From the NCBI GenBank assembly GCA_020796225.1, contig CM036767.1, positions 26,197,253-26,261,252 on the forward strand: a DNA stretch of 64,000 nt. Reading direction: 5' to 3'. Source of the stretch: Arion vulgaris. Lineage: Eukaryota > Mollusca > Gastropoda > Stylommatophora > Arionidae. The notes under the pieces were generated by a model, which worked only from the letters and a program-made list of their open reading frames with translations, was not told the DNA's origin and did no database searches. The translations under genes and the position numbers were made by a program. This document shows, one piece after another, positions 21,850 through 32,618 of this stretch (within the stretch, counting starts at the first letter, position 1; every line of letters starts with the position of its first letter).

Positions 21850-22150
21850 CTTGTCTACACTTCGGTACACAACACTTTCTAGGCATTGTTATGTTTATTA
21901 AAGAAGGTAATTGTTAAATTATACACATATAATTATAATCATAATTTGATCTACATTTTGGTACACATTACTTACTAGCTAGGCATCGTTATTTTATTGT
22001 TATGTTTACAACACTGACAACAGTTAGGTTTACTGAAGAAGGTACTTGTTAAATTAACTTATATTATACATATATAATTACAATCGTAATTTGATTGTTA
22101 AGGAAGATAATTATTAAATTATAACTATTTAATTATAATTATACAATAAT
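21850..22150. repeat. AT-rich imperfect triplication
   Basis: Three diverged copies of a segment with GAAGGTAATTGTTAAATTAT, ACACATATAATTATAATC, ATAATTTGAT. The first two also share an upstream part with CATTGTTATGTTTA. Confidence 0.65.
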
Positions 22151-22239
22151 TAACAGACTAACTAATCCAATAGTAGTAATACAGGAGAATAATAATCCTT
22201 TTGAAAATTATTGAACACTACCTCATGTATCTGCCTCAG

Positions 22240-22790
22240 GTCGCCGCCATTAAAAAGGGAGCGAATTGAGAAGGCCGTGCAGCAACCGACATGCGCCCAC
22301 AGACACCCTCATGTACCCACATGCACCCATAGACACCCACGTGAATCCATGCGCCTGCTCTAAGTGCCATTACGTCGGTTAAATTAACAAATAGTCAAGC
22401 ATTTTCTACCAAAAACATGTATAATTTTGCGACATGATCTATTGAGAAATAAATAGAAGCTCAGTATAGATGGTATACTTGCTGATCGTTCAGCATTTTT
22501 TGCTGCATTCAGATAAAGCTGTCGGTTGTGCAGGATTGAAAGAACATCCACCCAAGGTAACATATTAAGCAGGTTCCATATGTATGTATGTCCTAAGAAG
22601 GTACGTCGTGTGATATTTACAAAGTGTACGATTTCTTCTATCAGTTTGAGAAAAGAATAGATTAGGGATGTATCCCATCTCTGATCTCCGGTGACGTGGT
22701 TAATACAAACTAATAAACACACGAGTCCACCACCCACCCACTCACACGCACGCACGCACGCATGCAAGCACAGACGCACAATTACAATAT
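22240..22790. other. Unassigned sequence with CACCCA-type and (GCAC)n short repeats
   Basis: Short repeats of ACCCACATGCACCCATAGAC occur at 22290-22360 and a (CGCA)n run at 22743-22765. A 131-aa minus-strand frame (22384-22779) ends at the first and starts in the second. It is cysteine-rich at the start because it reads through the microsatellite; the rest shows no motif I can name. Confidence 0.35.
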
Positions 22791-23335
22791 GAATACTGGA
22801 CTGATGAATAAAAAAATATTTGTCAACAATAACAACACAACTTTGTTAACGTGATGAAATGACGACATTGGTCGAATCTCATTGGTAATCGGTATTATTA
22901 TATTTATATTGTCATTGCTGTTATACTTTCAATTTAATTACCAACAGAAGAGAGGGAGTTGCGCCATTTTCAAATGTGTTCTGACTTAAGACATTATAGA
23001 ATTGGAAAATGTTGTTTTGTGAATAATAACTCATTTTGGATTTGGTGATATAATTAATGCTAAAATAAATAATTCTTTATGACAAAACATATTGTAACGA
23101 AAAGTGGGGCATGTATAAAATTACATTTACTGATGGGCGAGTCTCAGACACTGGAACGAGTTCGAGAATTAGGAGTTAAGTTTGGAGATGCCAGACAATG
23201 TCGTCTTCGTGGTAGAGAAAGAAAGTATAATAATTAATTTCTCATGGGTATGGTGAGCAAAGGGACGTTAATATGGCTGTTGCAGCGGAGAACAGAGCAC
23301 GAATGGGAATGAGCAAAATAACAGTTTTGACGTTT
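22790..23335. other. Unassigned AT-rich sequence
   Basis: Nothing recognised on either strand. Confidence 0.35.
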
Positions 23336-23337
23336 CA

Positions 23338-23870
23338 CAGTCTAAATCACAGGTTCCCTTTTTTTTGAATGAGCGCCCCCTTTTTCAGTGAATAATTTGC
23401 TACCACTCCCCTAGGGTAAACTATTTTTACATACTATATATTGAAAATAAGAACACATTTTCCAGTTATTTTATTAAACGATAATACCAATATTGGTGTA
23501 AAGCTCACAGTATCGTTGACACAATTTATGTTATAATGTATTAATTAGAGCTGAGCTAGATGTGATGAAACTAATTCTTCGATGTTTGGTGACATTTTTG
23601 TCATCATTAATTTTAAATCGCCGCATTCCTCTATTGACAATCTGTTTCGTTTCTTTGTAAATAGTCTGGTGACCATGATAACTCCTCTTTCAGCTAAATA
23701 GGGTGATGGAATACAATAACAACCTTACTGCAGCCCATAAGCGTTGATATAATATTGAGTTTAACTTTGTAGACACAATTCTTGATATCCATTATTCAAT
23801 TTTCTATTACAACTCTTCTTGTGTTGATAATTCTATTAACTCTTCCTCCAGAAATAATTCTGTTATTTAT
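23338..23870 (-). pseudogene. hAT element: terminus plus transposase C-terminus, copy 2
   Basis: The minus strand reads CYCIPSPYLAERGVIMVTRL, TKKRNRLSIEECGDLKLMM and MSPNIEELVSSHLA between about 23730 and 23560, with the 'SPYLAERGxxxVxxL' segment typical of BED-type hAT transposase C-termini. Downstream on that strand the element ends in GAGCGCCCCCTTTTTC-like sequence and the presumed terminal CAG at 23338-23340. The match to 17080-17495 includes about 100 bp of non-coding junction with a LINE tail, so the two regions share a common composite ancestor. Confidence 0.7.
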
Positions 23871-25960
23871 ATATTTTCTTCTTCTTCCCTGCTACTCACA
23901 AGACTGGGATTTCGGATTCTCTAATAAAGGCATCTATCAGCCACGCCATACAGTTTTCTTGGACACTGGTGTAAGTGAGCCACCTCTTTCTTCTCAAGTC
24001 TGCATGCTGAGGGCAGTTCTGTAGGACGTGCTCTGTCGTCATATTCGTCAAACCACAGGGGCATGGTCGTTTAGCCTATCTTGAATATAGTTCTGTTCTC
24101 ATTCTGTGTGTGACCCGTCCGGAGGCGAAGTATGATAATATGGTCTCGTCTGGGCAGTTCGTAATATCCATCATGCTTGTTGTGTTTTGTGTGTTATTTT
24201 CCCACTTTGTTGTGTAGTTCCCTCTTACGATGTATTTTGCTTCTTCCTAGCTGACCAGGTTGTCATCTTGGAGCGTCCTGCTCCCTCTTTAGCCAGTCTT
24301 TCAGCATCTCCATTTCCCTTGAGCTTGCAGTGTGAGGGTATCCACTGGATTACTACACTCTCGGAATCATGGGCCAACTGGGCTACGGTTGACCTGAGAT
24401 CACTTAGTTATGTATTCCTTTCACTGCTGAGATAGCAGACCAAAAGCCAATTTTATGTATTTGTTTCATATGATGTAGTGCCATTTTTGCAGATGCATTG
24501 AGGGCATCCAGCTGTTGGAGCCTGTATGACCAGGGAGGAGAGGTACTGGCTCGTTGTATGTGTCTTTGTTAAGCCAGTGCCAATATTGGGTCTGCTGAGG
24601 CAAGCTCTTGAGGTTGCCATGGAAGCTACTCCTTTTCAATCTGCCACTTGCATGATTATTGTGGGTGCATTGGATGGTTAATCAGTCTCTTGCATTTTCT
24701 CCTCGTTGAAGTACTTTCATGTTCCGTCTGTCTTTCAATGGTTGAAGCCATATGGCCGTTTCAGTATTTCTATTGGGTAGACTTATGTTTCAGCGATGAT
24801 CCGTGCCTGACTTACCTCGGCTTAGCTTTATGAAGTGTGCTTGGAGATTAGACCCAGAATGTTATACCATACTAACGTCTAGTCAAACTCTCCCAGAGTA
24901 AATCCTTTTCGAATGCGTCAAACTGCACTCCTGTTGGTGCCTGCTGAGTTTGTCCACAGTCTCTTCTTTTCTTTTCCCTAGATGTATCTGTGTTTTCCAC
25001 GTCCTGCGAGCTGTCCATCATGATTCCCATATATTGGACATTGTCCATTGAGTAGGTGGTCATTGAACTTGAGTTTGAGCATTTGTTTCTTCATGGATAG
25101 GCTGAAGACTGAAGATTATCATTTATAAAGGGAGTCAAGACCTGGTCTATTTTCTTGCTTTTAAATTACATCTTGCATCCTTGATGTGGCTACTGCTATT
25201 GATTCTTCTCGTGTCTACAGTGCCAGATCATCAGTGTGATCACCATGCACTCTGTTGGGATGTCTTCCATAATCATTTATAAAAACTAGAAGTAGCGTGG
25301 GAGACAGAATCCCCCCTTGGGAACAACTTGTTTGATGATTGCCTCCCTGTATTTTTCCTGGCCCTATACTTGGCTGTTCTATTTCCCAGAAAAGGGACTT
25401 ATCCAGATATCATTCCCTTTGATTCCGGGGTTTGAGCATTTTTGATTTTAGTTCCTCTCTCCAGACCCTGTCAGAATCCTTCTCCATGTTAAACCATCGT
25501 TAGTGTATGTTTCTTTCTCTTGAAATCCATCGATCCCCGGTGCAATGTAAGTTCTTGGTCTTCTATTGATCCATGGTGACTGAATACACTCTGCTGTAGT
25601 AGTATCAATTGTTCTTGATCCAGTTGCCACATGAGTCTTTATTGAAGCCTCCCCATCACTTTTCAACACCTAAAGAGGCTAATTGGTCTACTACTTGAAT
25701 CAAGCTGTTTTTTCCTTGTTTAGCTTGGGCACTTGATAGCTTCTTTACATTCACTAGGTATTCTGCAATTTTCCCAGCTCTATTAAAAACGTCTACAGCT
25801 TTTCTGGACTTTCTTACCTAGGTTAATGAGCATCATTTGTGTTTCCATCCTTTCCTGTTGACTTCTTCAGGTTAAGACCCTGGGTGCTTCTTCCCTCACC
25901 TCTGTTCATGTTGAGACGTTTTGCTCTTCAGCTCTGCCTTGGGGCTTTCTTAACTGATCT
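23870..25960 (-). mobile_element. RNase H-bearing LINE, copy 2 (5'-truncated, decayed)
   Basis: On the minus strand, from right to left, one finds an RT part with VVPKGG-type and INDYGRHPN segments (about 25330-25270), the catalytic box as HTDDLAL (about 25240-25220; normal is YADD), then RNase H VIQWIPSHCKLKGNGDAERL (about 24360-24300), a decayed knuckle and the tail near 23880. Each step parallels copy 1 at 14110-17080. Nearly every 20-40 residues a stop or shift interrupts it. It ends next to an inverted Penelope terminal repeat at 25970. Confidence 0.8.
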
Positions 25961-25969
25961 CAAAACACG

Positions 25970-26133
25970 TAATTACAAAGTACTGTAGTTTTACAAATTA
26001 AAAAAACAATGACAAAATACAGCAACTTTCGACCAACAAGGCCTTTATCAAGCAAACGAACAAACAGGAATGGAAAATTAAAATGAAACACAAATGGACG
26101 ACCAAATACAAACGTATCTAATGGTCTCCCGGG
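25970..26133 (-). mobile_element. Penelope-like terminal repeat, inverted, with hammerhead-like core
   Basis: Reverse complement of the blocks at 750-893 and 31420-31571. The core occupies about 26022-26051 on the minus strand (TTGATAA, GGCC loop GGTC, GAAA). Here one base of the ACGTTG part following GAAA is missing. It lies head-on to the GIY-YIG fragment starting at about 26134, consistent with the inverted terminal repeats often seen in Penelope-like elements. Confidence 0.65.
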
Positions 26134-26149
26134 CTGTAAAAGGTGCTTT

Positions 26150-26800
26150 CTCGGCTATGCATCAGTTCAGAAAATCACTCGCCAGCAGGCCCCTTTCCAG
26201 TCAGCATGGACTACTAAAAATCTGACAGAGTAAAACTTATCTTAACTTACACCCCATAGTTTTCCCCGGTGAAAAATGTTTTTCCGTCATCTGTCTCTCC
26301 TTGATCAGATCCTGAGACCCGTTCTGTCTTCCCCAACTATCCTTTGGTGTCTTACAGACGGGGCAAAGTCTTAAGGGTATGTTGGTACACAGTCCCTTAA
26401 GTCAATATCCCGACTCATTTGGCACTGTCCAGTGTGGTCGTCGGCGTTGCAACACGTGTTATATGATACAGACGCGTACTGTATATTTTCCTTGGGCACG
26501 TTTCTTATTGACGATGGGTTCACGCCAGTCCCGTAATCTCTCATGCCATTATCTGGCGGTGTAACCAAAGGCTATATCAGCGAGACAAGCAAGAGGCTCA
26601 GTGACCGATTCGCCACCTTACGCGACATACGCCAATGCTCTGTGACCCTGTAGCCACCCATTCAATGATACTGGCCATTTAGGTGCTCACGATGTCCAGG
26701 GCACAGCCATCCGATCATGTTCCTCGGATGATCGCAGTCGATTTCTCTGAGAATCGGTTGATTTCTTCTGTGGTACCTTGCGACCACGCGGCTCAACGTA
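26150..26800 (+). pseudogene. Penelope-like element polyprotein, C-terminal part with GIY-YIG endonuclease
   Basis: The plus strand, across three frames, reads FPNYPLVSYRRGK (about 26325-26370), LKGMLVHSPLSQYPD (26370-26413), GTVQCGRRRCNTCYMIQT (26420-26475, a CxxxxCxxC metal-binding linker), then KGYISETSKRLSDRFATL (26568-26620, the part holding the conserved Arg of GIY-YIG nucleases), FNDTGHLGAHDVQGTAI (about 26660-26710) and GTLRPRG (about 26770-26790). This is the C-terminal layout of Penelope-like elements with a GIY-YIG domain. The reverse transcriptase is missing and two frameshifts plus stops inactivate the rest. Confidence 0.85.
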
Positions 26801-27055
26801 TTACATTCTTATGCTTCTTAGTACTTTCTCTTTATCTTTGTAATCTATATGGGTATATTTTGCATTATTCAAGTTATATATTTCTAGATGTTTCATTGTT
26901 TCTTTTTCCTTTCTTTTAGTTTTTATTGTGTTTTTGTGTTACATTTATTTCGTTATTCGTTTTATTCCAGATTTTCCTCAATTTTTTGTATTTGGTTGTC
27001 CCTTTTTTTCATTTTAATTTGTCATTCCTGTTTGTTCGTTTGTTTATAAAAAGGG
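26800..27055 (+). mobile_element. Penelope-like 3' region, truncated in the terminal repeat
   Basis: The T-rich 3' region downstream of the GIY-YIG frame ends, from 26985, in the terminal-repeat sequence (TTTGTATTTGGTTGTCC through TGTTTGTTCGTTTGTTTATA). It breaks off exactly at the hammerhead-like core, where the 26-bp minisatellite starts. The two frames of 78 and 89 aa are hydrophobic readings of T-rich DNA. Confidence 0.7.
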
Positions 27056-27375
27056 CCCTTTTTGAAATCATGGTCTCGCTTGTCATATATCATGATCTAC
27101 TTGTCATATATCATGGTCTCGCTTGTCATATACATGATCTCACTTGTCATATATCGAGGTCTCGCTTGTCATATATCATGGTCTCGCTTGTATAATCAGA
27201 TCCTGTCATAATCATGATCCTTTCAATACGAATTCGCTGTCATATATCAGATCTCGCTTCAAATATTCGCTCATATCATGGTCTGTTTCATATATCAGAT
27301 CTCGCTTGCATATATCATGATCTCGCTTGTCATATATCATGACTGCTTGTCATATGCATGATCTCGCTGTATACC
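27056..27375. repeat. Minisatellite, about 26-bp unit
   Basis: About 12 imperfect copies of TCATGGTCTCGCTTGTCATA followed by TA(T). It directly follows the broken Penelope terminal repeat. Confidence 0.85.
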
Positions 27376-27406
27376 AGAGCCAGACAAGCTATCAAGAACT
27401 GCTAAC

Positions 27407-27966
27407 TATAGTTCGTTCCAAAATTCCTCATCACACTAAGGTTTAATTTGTACGAAATCTATCTGATGGATACACGTAATTTTTTGCATGCAGTCTTATA
27501 TACCTCACGACGTTACGAATCCATGTTTAACTAATTGGTAGGTAGCTTAGCTGATGCAAAAAACGTTTTTGTTATATAATTTTGCATGAGCACAACAAAA
27601 TGATAATCAAAGTTTAGAACTTACAGTAATACACAAAATGGTGACGAATTATTGCAAAGGCGTATTCCTATTACATATTATAAAAGAAAGGTCATAGTGA
27701 ACAAATGATACCTTCCACTTCTATAAATGAAAGTAAATGTTGCGTACATACGCCAAAGACAGTCGGTAGGAAACATTGTGAACTGACACGGTAAATTTAG
27801 TAATAACATATAATAAAATTTTACAGAACTAAAGGTTTGGCTGGCAAAAATACTTTTGGAACGTCGTCACTGATATAAAAATGCAAAAATCAAGAATTTC
27901 TGTCAAGTGGATGATTTTATATCGGTCAGTAAAGATGATCACGAATTTTGGAACGAACTATAACAC
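27407..27966. mobile_element. MITE copy B, with terminal inverted repeats, about 555 bp
   Basis: The left end TATAGTTCGTTCCAAAATTC (27410-27429) is matched in inverse by GAATTTTGGAACGAACTATA at the right end (27944-27963), followed inside by GATCATC-like sequence on both sides. The interior matches the two parts of copy A (5215-5300 and 6700-7065) in reverse orientation. It encodes no protein. A TA at each outer edge would suit a TA target-site duplication. Confidence 0.85.
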
Positions 27967-28019
27967 TGTGATCTCAATTGCATGTCGTTAGATCACGCTA
28001 ATAAGTGATAACCTTGGTC

Positions 28020-28112
28020 GTGTTACAAATCTGGGGACAAATTATGTGTACAAATCTGTGGACAAATTCTGTGTACAAATCTGTGGACAAATTATGTGTA
28101 CAAATCTATCAA
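28020..28112. repeat. Tandem repeat, about 26-bp unit, three to four copies
   Basis: Units contain TGTGTACAAATCTGTGGACA followed by AATT(A/C). Confidence 0.85.
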
Positions 28113-28410
28113 ATCTATCACAAAGCTAACAGCTTGGCAAACAGGAAAACTACAAATATTGATTTTCAACACGTATAACCCCCACCCAGATCATAGGAAG
28201 ATCTTGCAACAAGGAGGTACTTGGCGCAGCTCATGGAAAGCCAAAAGAAGCTGGCTCAGTTACTACCTTACTTTCACCTTGCACCTCCACAGAGAGTTTT
28301 TGAAATGTTAGAACTTGAAATGAGGCTGCACATGTGCAACAGAAATGCCGAATTACAAGATAGGTATCTTAATAATATGTGAAATGAGATGAGGAATTAA
28401 AAGATTTAAG
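28113..28410. other. Unassigned sequence
   Basis: A 71-aa plus-strand frame (28096-28311) starts inside the tandem repeat and has no known motif. Confidence 0.3.
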
Positions 28411-28414
28411 CACA

Positions 28415-28640
28415 CTCAAGTGGGGGGCGTTTGGTCGAATAGATTAAAAAGCGGGTTTCCATGCAGGAGACCCAGGTTCAATCCCCAGTACGGTCAATTA
28501 GCTTTTTTCTGTCGGGACATAAAGAAAAAAGTTTTAACCTGAACAGTTTCGCGGCGACTACACTAGTCATGTGACCATTAAATTCCACAGGCACATGTCC
28601 CATCTGTCCTATAGCACCTAAAAAGCGGTATTACAGACAG
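28415..28640 (+). mobile_element. Probable tRNA-derived SINE, decayed
   Basis: TTGGTCGAATAGATTAAAAA resembles a weak A box and AGGTTCAATCCCCA at about 28473-28486 is a good B box; the 70-bp span is that of a tRNA-like head. A tail with TTTTTTCTGTCGGGACATAA follows. The head would not fold into a complete tRNA, so this is not a tRNA gene. Confidence 0.5.
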
Positions 28641-28814
28641 TAACAGCAGAGTTTGTTGAAACAAACACACAGGAGAAATTGTACAAAACTGCGATCACAA
28701 GGAAGAAAGAGCATTTTATAACGAATAAGTAGCTCTAATGCTTATCCGGATGTTGCCGAAGACCACAGGGAAGCAAGAATTGCGATCCTACAAGGCATGC
28801 TGTAAGAGGAGACT

Positions 28815-28985
28815 AATATAGAGCTTCGTTAGCTATTGAATCTTGTTGTAAACATTAACATTCTTCTTCTTCTCTAATATAGAGCTTCGTTAGCTATTGA
28901 ATCTTGTTGTAAACATTAACATTCTTCTTCTTCTCTAATGTAGAGCTTCGTTAGCTACTGAATCTTGTTGTAAACATTAACATTC
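28815..28985. repeat. Tandem repeat, about 60-bp unit, three copies
   Basis: Three nearly identical copies of TAGAGCTTCGTTAGCTATTG, AATCTTGTTGTAAACATTAA, CATTCTTCTTCTTC. The array abuts the 3' tail of a minus-strand LINE; the CTTCTTCTT part looks like the LINE tail that was included in the duplicated unit. Confidence 0.85.
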
Positions 28986-29165
28986 TTCTTCTGCGTTCTC
29001 ACAGATTGGTTTCGATTCTCTAATAAAGGCAGCCGTCTGTCTCAGATTATCAGCCACGCCATACAGTTTGTCTTGGACGCTAGTGTAAGTGGACCACCTC
29101 TTTCTTCTCAAGTCTGCATACTGAGGGCAATTCTGTAGGATATAATTCCTATGATTTCTGCTTCC
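28985..29165 (-). pseudogene. RNase H-bearing LINE, copy 3 (extreme 3' end)
   Basis: Minus strand reads ILQNCPQYADLRRKRWSTYT, SVQDKLYGVADNLRQTAAFI, almost the same as the end of copy 4 at 50935-51060. Only the last 60 codons of the family are present. The 120-aa open frame (28977-29339) joins this to an unrelated N-terminal half, so it is a chance fusion. Confidence 0.85.
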
Positions 29166-29820
29166 CCGTTTGTGCCGACTTCTTCCCGAAGTAAGTTTTG
29201 GCCACCCTCGTGATAGTAGGTCAGACATTCTTACTGCTTGGCTACATCTACGAGGCAGATTGGCGACCATGGAATCCGTTATCCCATTCACATTGTGAGG
29301 ATCGTTGCACCATGTTATGCGCCTTATGGCCGGGTGCATCCGTTTTCTGCAAGCATTTGTTTCGGGTTAGCATTCCCTAACATTAACATTCAACCAACCA
29401 TTAACACTTCAAATACAAAAATAATAATAATTGTGTCAAGCAAAAGAAAGCTCTTCTAGAAGAGGTATGACACGATATAGATAAAGTCACAAGGAATCTG
29501 CACCACAGAATATATTCCTTTTATTTACTGAAAGTTCTAATATTGGTACCTGGATCTTTAGACGTATGTATGAATGTTAAAAGACAGAACAAGTTTGCAA
29601 AGAAAAGTAGAAATACTATGAAATTGACATTTTGGGATCATGTGAAACTATATGGAAGTGTGCAGACAAACAACATCTAAACACAATGAGAAACAATGCT
29701 GTTTAAAGGTTATATCGAAGAGAATATCCTCATAGTGGACGTGTGGCTAATATCTAAAGAGGAGAGAAATCTAATAAAGTAATGATCAATAAAGGAAATA
29801 GTTAAAGAGGAGTTTTACAT
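29166..29820. other. Unassigned sequence
   Basis: The segment 29166-29360 is GC-richer and open on the minus strand as the upstream half of the fused frame (MHPAIRRITWCNDPHNVNG and on). I do not recognise it. The rest is AT-rich with no features. Confidence 0.3.
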
Positions 29821-29824
29821 GAAA

Positions 29825-29952
29825 CTTCAAAATAATATAGGCAATCAGAAAATACTATAGGCAATCAGAGAATACTATAGGCAATCAGAAAATACTATAG
29901 GCAATCAGAGAATACTATAGGCAATCAGAGAATACTATAGGCAATCAGAGAA
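29825..29952. repeat. Minisatellite, 20-bp unit
   Basis: About six copies of GCAATCAGAGAATACTATAG. It runs into dispersed repeat B. Confidence 0.9.
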
Positions 29953-30505
29953 AAATCTGGCCAGCAATGCGGAATGCGGGAGGCCATTCAGAGTAAGAAC
30001 TGTTTGATTCTGAACACGACTTTGCAAGCGCATTTCCGACATATTTGGTCGGTATTTCCGGTTTCGTTTGCCGAGCTACTGAGATTAGTCTGAGCAACGC
30101 TGTGAGCTATGACTGTTACATGGAATGCTTTCTGTTCAACCGTGGTTTGTTGTTGTATTCAGAAATGGCGGAAGCGGTTATGACGAACAAGCTCAATCTG
30201 CCGTATGCAGTTATATTGCGAGTGCAGAAAACTGGATTTTGTCATGATTGATGTTCCTTGACATGAATTGCAATTCAAGTGATGAACAGTTTTGTGTTGC
30301 TACATTAGCGACAATATGCATTTTATGCGGTGCATGACGTTTTTGTGGCGGTACGCGGCTGTTTCATTCTGGAATTAGTTCCCACAGGAAACATTTCACA
30401 GTTCTTAGCATTTCGTGTGATTTTCATTGGCACAGGAACGGAGCAATTGTAGGGTGACCCGTTGCAGTGAAGTTAGAACGCAGCTTATGAACTATGAACT
30501 ATGAA
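29953..30505. repeat. Dispersed repeat B, copy 2, about 550 bp, inverted relative to copy 1
   Basis: Starts with AAAAATCTGGCCAGCAATGC and ends with AACTATGAACTATGAACCAC. It matches 13163-13730 in reverse complement over its full length at moderate identity. The far end carries a short tandem ATGAACT. A 68-aa frame (30045-30251) has no counterpart in the other copy and is not taken as coding. Confidence 0.7.
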
Positions 30506-30524
30506 CCACGATATTAAACAAAGT

Positions 30525-30559
30525 GAAATCATTTCAATGTTCAAGATGTCCGTTATTAA
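30525..30559. repeat. Target-site duplication of LINE 30560-32809, left copy
   Basis: The 35 bases starting GAAATCATTTCAATGTTCAA are repeated exactly at 32810-32844. Perfect identity indicates that this insertion is young compared with the others in the window. Confidence 0.9.
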
Positions 30560-30814
30560 CGAGTGGTTACCGGAGCCCAAATTAGGATGTAAAGAATATA
30601 ACCACTGTCACCTGCCATGCATGTCGTAAGAGCGACTAAGGAGGTTGGTCGTGGGGCTACCCCACACCGTAAAAACACCAGATAGCTACAGAAACCACAA
30701 CCAAGAAAATTCAAAGCTCGCCACCGAGGAAGAAGAGGACCCAAGTAGAGGACTCATGAAGGACCGGTAAATTCGAAAGAAAATCGGGCTGTCGACTCAC
30801 CTTCTTTCAACCCG

Positions 30815-31370
30815 GAAGATCTTCAGGATTGGCACCTGGAATGTCCGCACGATGTTCGAAACTGGGAAGACAGCACAGGTGGCACGGGAAATGAGGACAT
30901 ATGGACTGCCATCCTGGGACTGGGCGAAACCAGATGGACAAGGCAGGACCACTAGACTTATAACGGGGAATCAATACTGTACTCCGGAAGAGAGGAGGAA
31001 GACGCACCACACATGGAGGAGTGCATTGATGTTGGTCAAACAAGCACAAAGACATTAATTGAATTGGAGCCGTTAGGACCAAGAATGATCCGGGCAACTT
31101 TCAAAACCTCCAATGTAAAAATTAAACTGAACATAGTCCAATGCTACGCCCAACAAATGACAGCAAAGAACAAATAAAAGGTTTTACAATAATTACAGGT
31201 AGTATTAGGCAAATTTAAAAGTAAGGATCTTACTATTTTGCTAGGAGACTTTAATGCAAAGATAGGCAGAGACAACTGGGGCTTCAGGAAACCATGGACA
31301 AACAGGCCTAGGGAAATAAATGAAAATGGAGAGATGTTTGTGGATCTTTGCAGCAAATCTGAATAAAATC
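30815..31370 (+). pseudogene. LINE endonuclease, APE type, frameshifted
   Basis: The frame opens with KIFRIGTWNVRTMFETGKTA (about 30822-30880), the WNVRT motif of this nuclease family. It continues with QVAREMRTYG, then after shifts LIELEPLGPRMIRATFKTSN (about 31060-31120), LNIVQCYA, and LTILLGDFNAKIGRDNWGF (about 31228-31285, the GDFNAK motif) and EINENGEMFVDLCSKSE. At least two frameshifts occur between 30910 and 31060. The SDH motif that would close the domain is lost where the Penelope repeat is inserted. Confidence 0.85.
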
Positions 31371-31419
31371 TGGAATAAAAACGAATAACGAAATAAATTT
31401 AACACAAAAAACACACATT

Positions 31420-31571
31420 TTCCTTAGATACGTTGGTATTTGGTCGTCCATTTGTGTTTCATTTTAATTTGTCACTCCTGTTTGTTCGTTTGCTTGATAA
31501 AGGCCTTGTTGGTCGAAACGTTGCTGTTTATCGTCACTGTTTCTGTATTTGTAAAACTATAGTACTTTGTT
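31420..31571 (+). mobile_element. Penelope-like terminal repeat with hammerhead-like core, nested in LINE
   Basis: Closely matches 750-893 and the reverse complement of 25970-26133, from the ACGTTGGTATTTGGTCGTCC start to the ACTATAGTACTTTG end. The core at 31494-31526 shows TTGATAA, GGCC-TTGTT-GGTC, GAAACGTTGC. It interrupts the LINE between endonuclease and RT, so it arrived after the LINE or by recombination during its deletion. Confidence 0.7.
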
Positions 31572-31574
31572 TGT

Positions 31575-32618
31575 ACGTGTTTCACTAGAGAGACTCAAGG
31601 AAACTACAGATGCAGTACTAAGAGATGAACAAGCAGGATTTAGGCAAAACAGATCCTGCACAGATCAAATATCGACGCTACGTATCATAGTGGAGCAGAG
31701 CATCAAGTGGAACTCATCCCTCTACATAAACTTTGTGGACTATGAAAAGGCATTCGATAGCCTAGACAGGGAAACACTCTGGAAATTTCTACGACACTAT
31801 GGCGTCCCCCAGAAGATAACCAATTTAATAAAGAAAATATATGAGGAGACTACGGCTAGAGTACTGCATGAAGGAAAACTGACAGAGGCCTTCGAAATAA
31901 AGACTGGTGTGCGACAGGGCTGCCGTTTATCGCCCCTTTTCCTGCTGGCTATTGACTGGATAATGAGATCAACAACTGCCAGGGAAGAAATGGAATACAA
32001 TGGACCATGATGAGTCAATTGGAGGATCTGGATTTTGCAGATGATCTAGCACTCCTCTCTCACAACCATCAGCAGATGCAAGAGAAAATAACAAAACTAG
32101 AAACAGTCTCACAGCAACTAGGCCTGACTATTCATGGGGAGAAAACAAAGATCATGAGATTAAATGCTGGTTCCAGAGACCCAATCTTATTGAGAGGATC
32201 ACCACTAAAAGAGGTGGACACATTTACATATCTGGGAAGTGTCGTCAACATTCAAGGTGGCACAGATGAAGATGTTAAGGTTAGAATACAAAAGGCAAGA
32301 TCAGCATTTGTCATTCTGAAGAACATATGGAGTTCAAGAATGATTAGGAATAAAACTAAGATAATGATATTTAACTCAAATGTCAAGTCTGTCCTTCTGT
32401 ATGGAGCGGAGACATGGAGAACAACTAAAGGGAACACCAAAAAGTTGCAGACATTCATCAATAGATGCCTTTGCAGGATACTCCATCTGAGATGGTACGA
32501 CAGGACCACAAACAGAGAACTGTGGGATAGGGCAGGACAACGGCAGGTGGAACAAGAGATAATGAGCAGAAGGTGGAGATGGATAGGACACACACTGAGA
32601 AACCCCCTGACAGCATAG
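31575..32618 (+). pseudogene. LINE reverse transcriptase, nearly intact, one frameshift
   Basis: Two overlapping frames (31567-32010 and 32007-32618) make up one RT. The first has DEQAGFRQNRSCTDQISTLR, INFVDYEKAFDSLDRETLW (palm motif A, with the first catalytic Asp in NFVDYEKAFD) and TGVRQGCRLSPLFLLAIDW (motif B). The second has LDFADDLALLSH (motif C, FADD), FTYLGSVVNIQGGTDEDV and YGAETWRTTKGN. A one-base indel near 31990-32005 splits them, since GIQWTMMSQLEDLDFADD reads through in the second frame. The key acidic residues are kept. The minus-strand frames here are shadows. Confidence 0.9.

Noticed and set aside
28440..28500. tRNA gene suggested by a good B box
   Set aside because: The A-box part is poor, the arms do not pair in full, and a SINE-type tail follows.
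28977..29339. A 120-aa minus-strand protein
   Set aside because: Only the C-terminal half matches a LINE end; the N-terminal half is unrelated sequence joined by chance after 5' truncation of the LINE.
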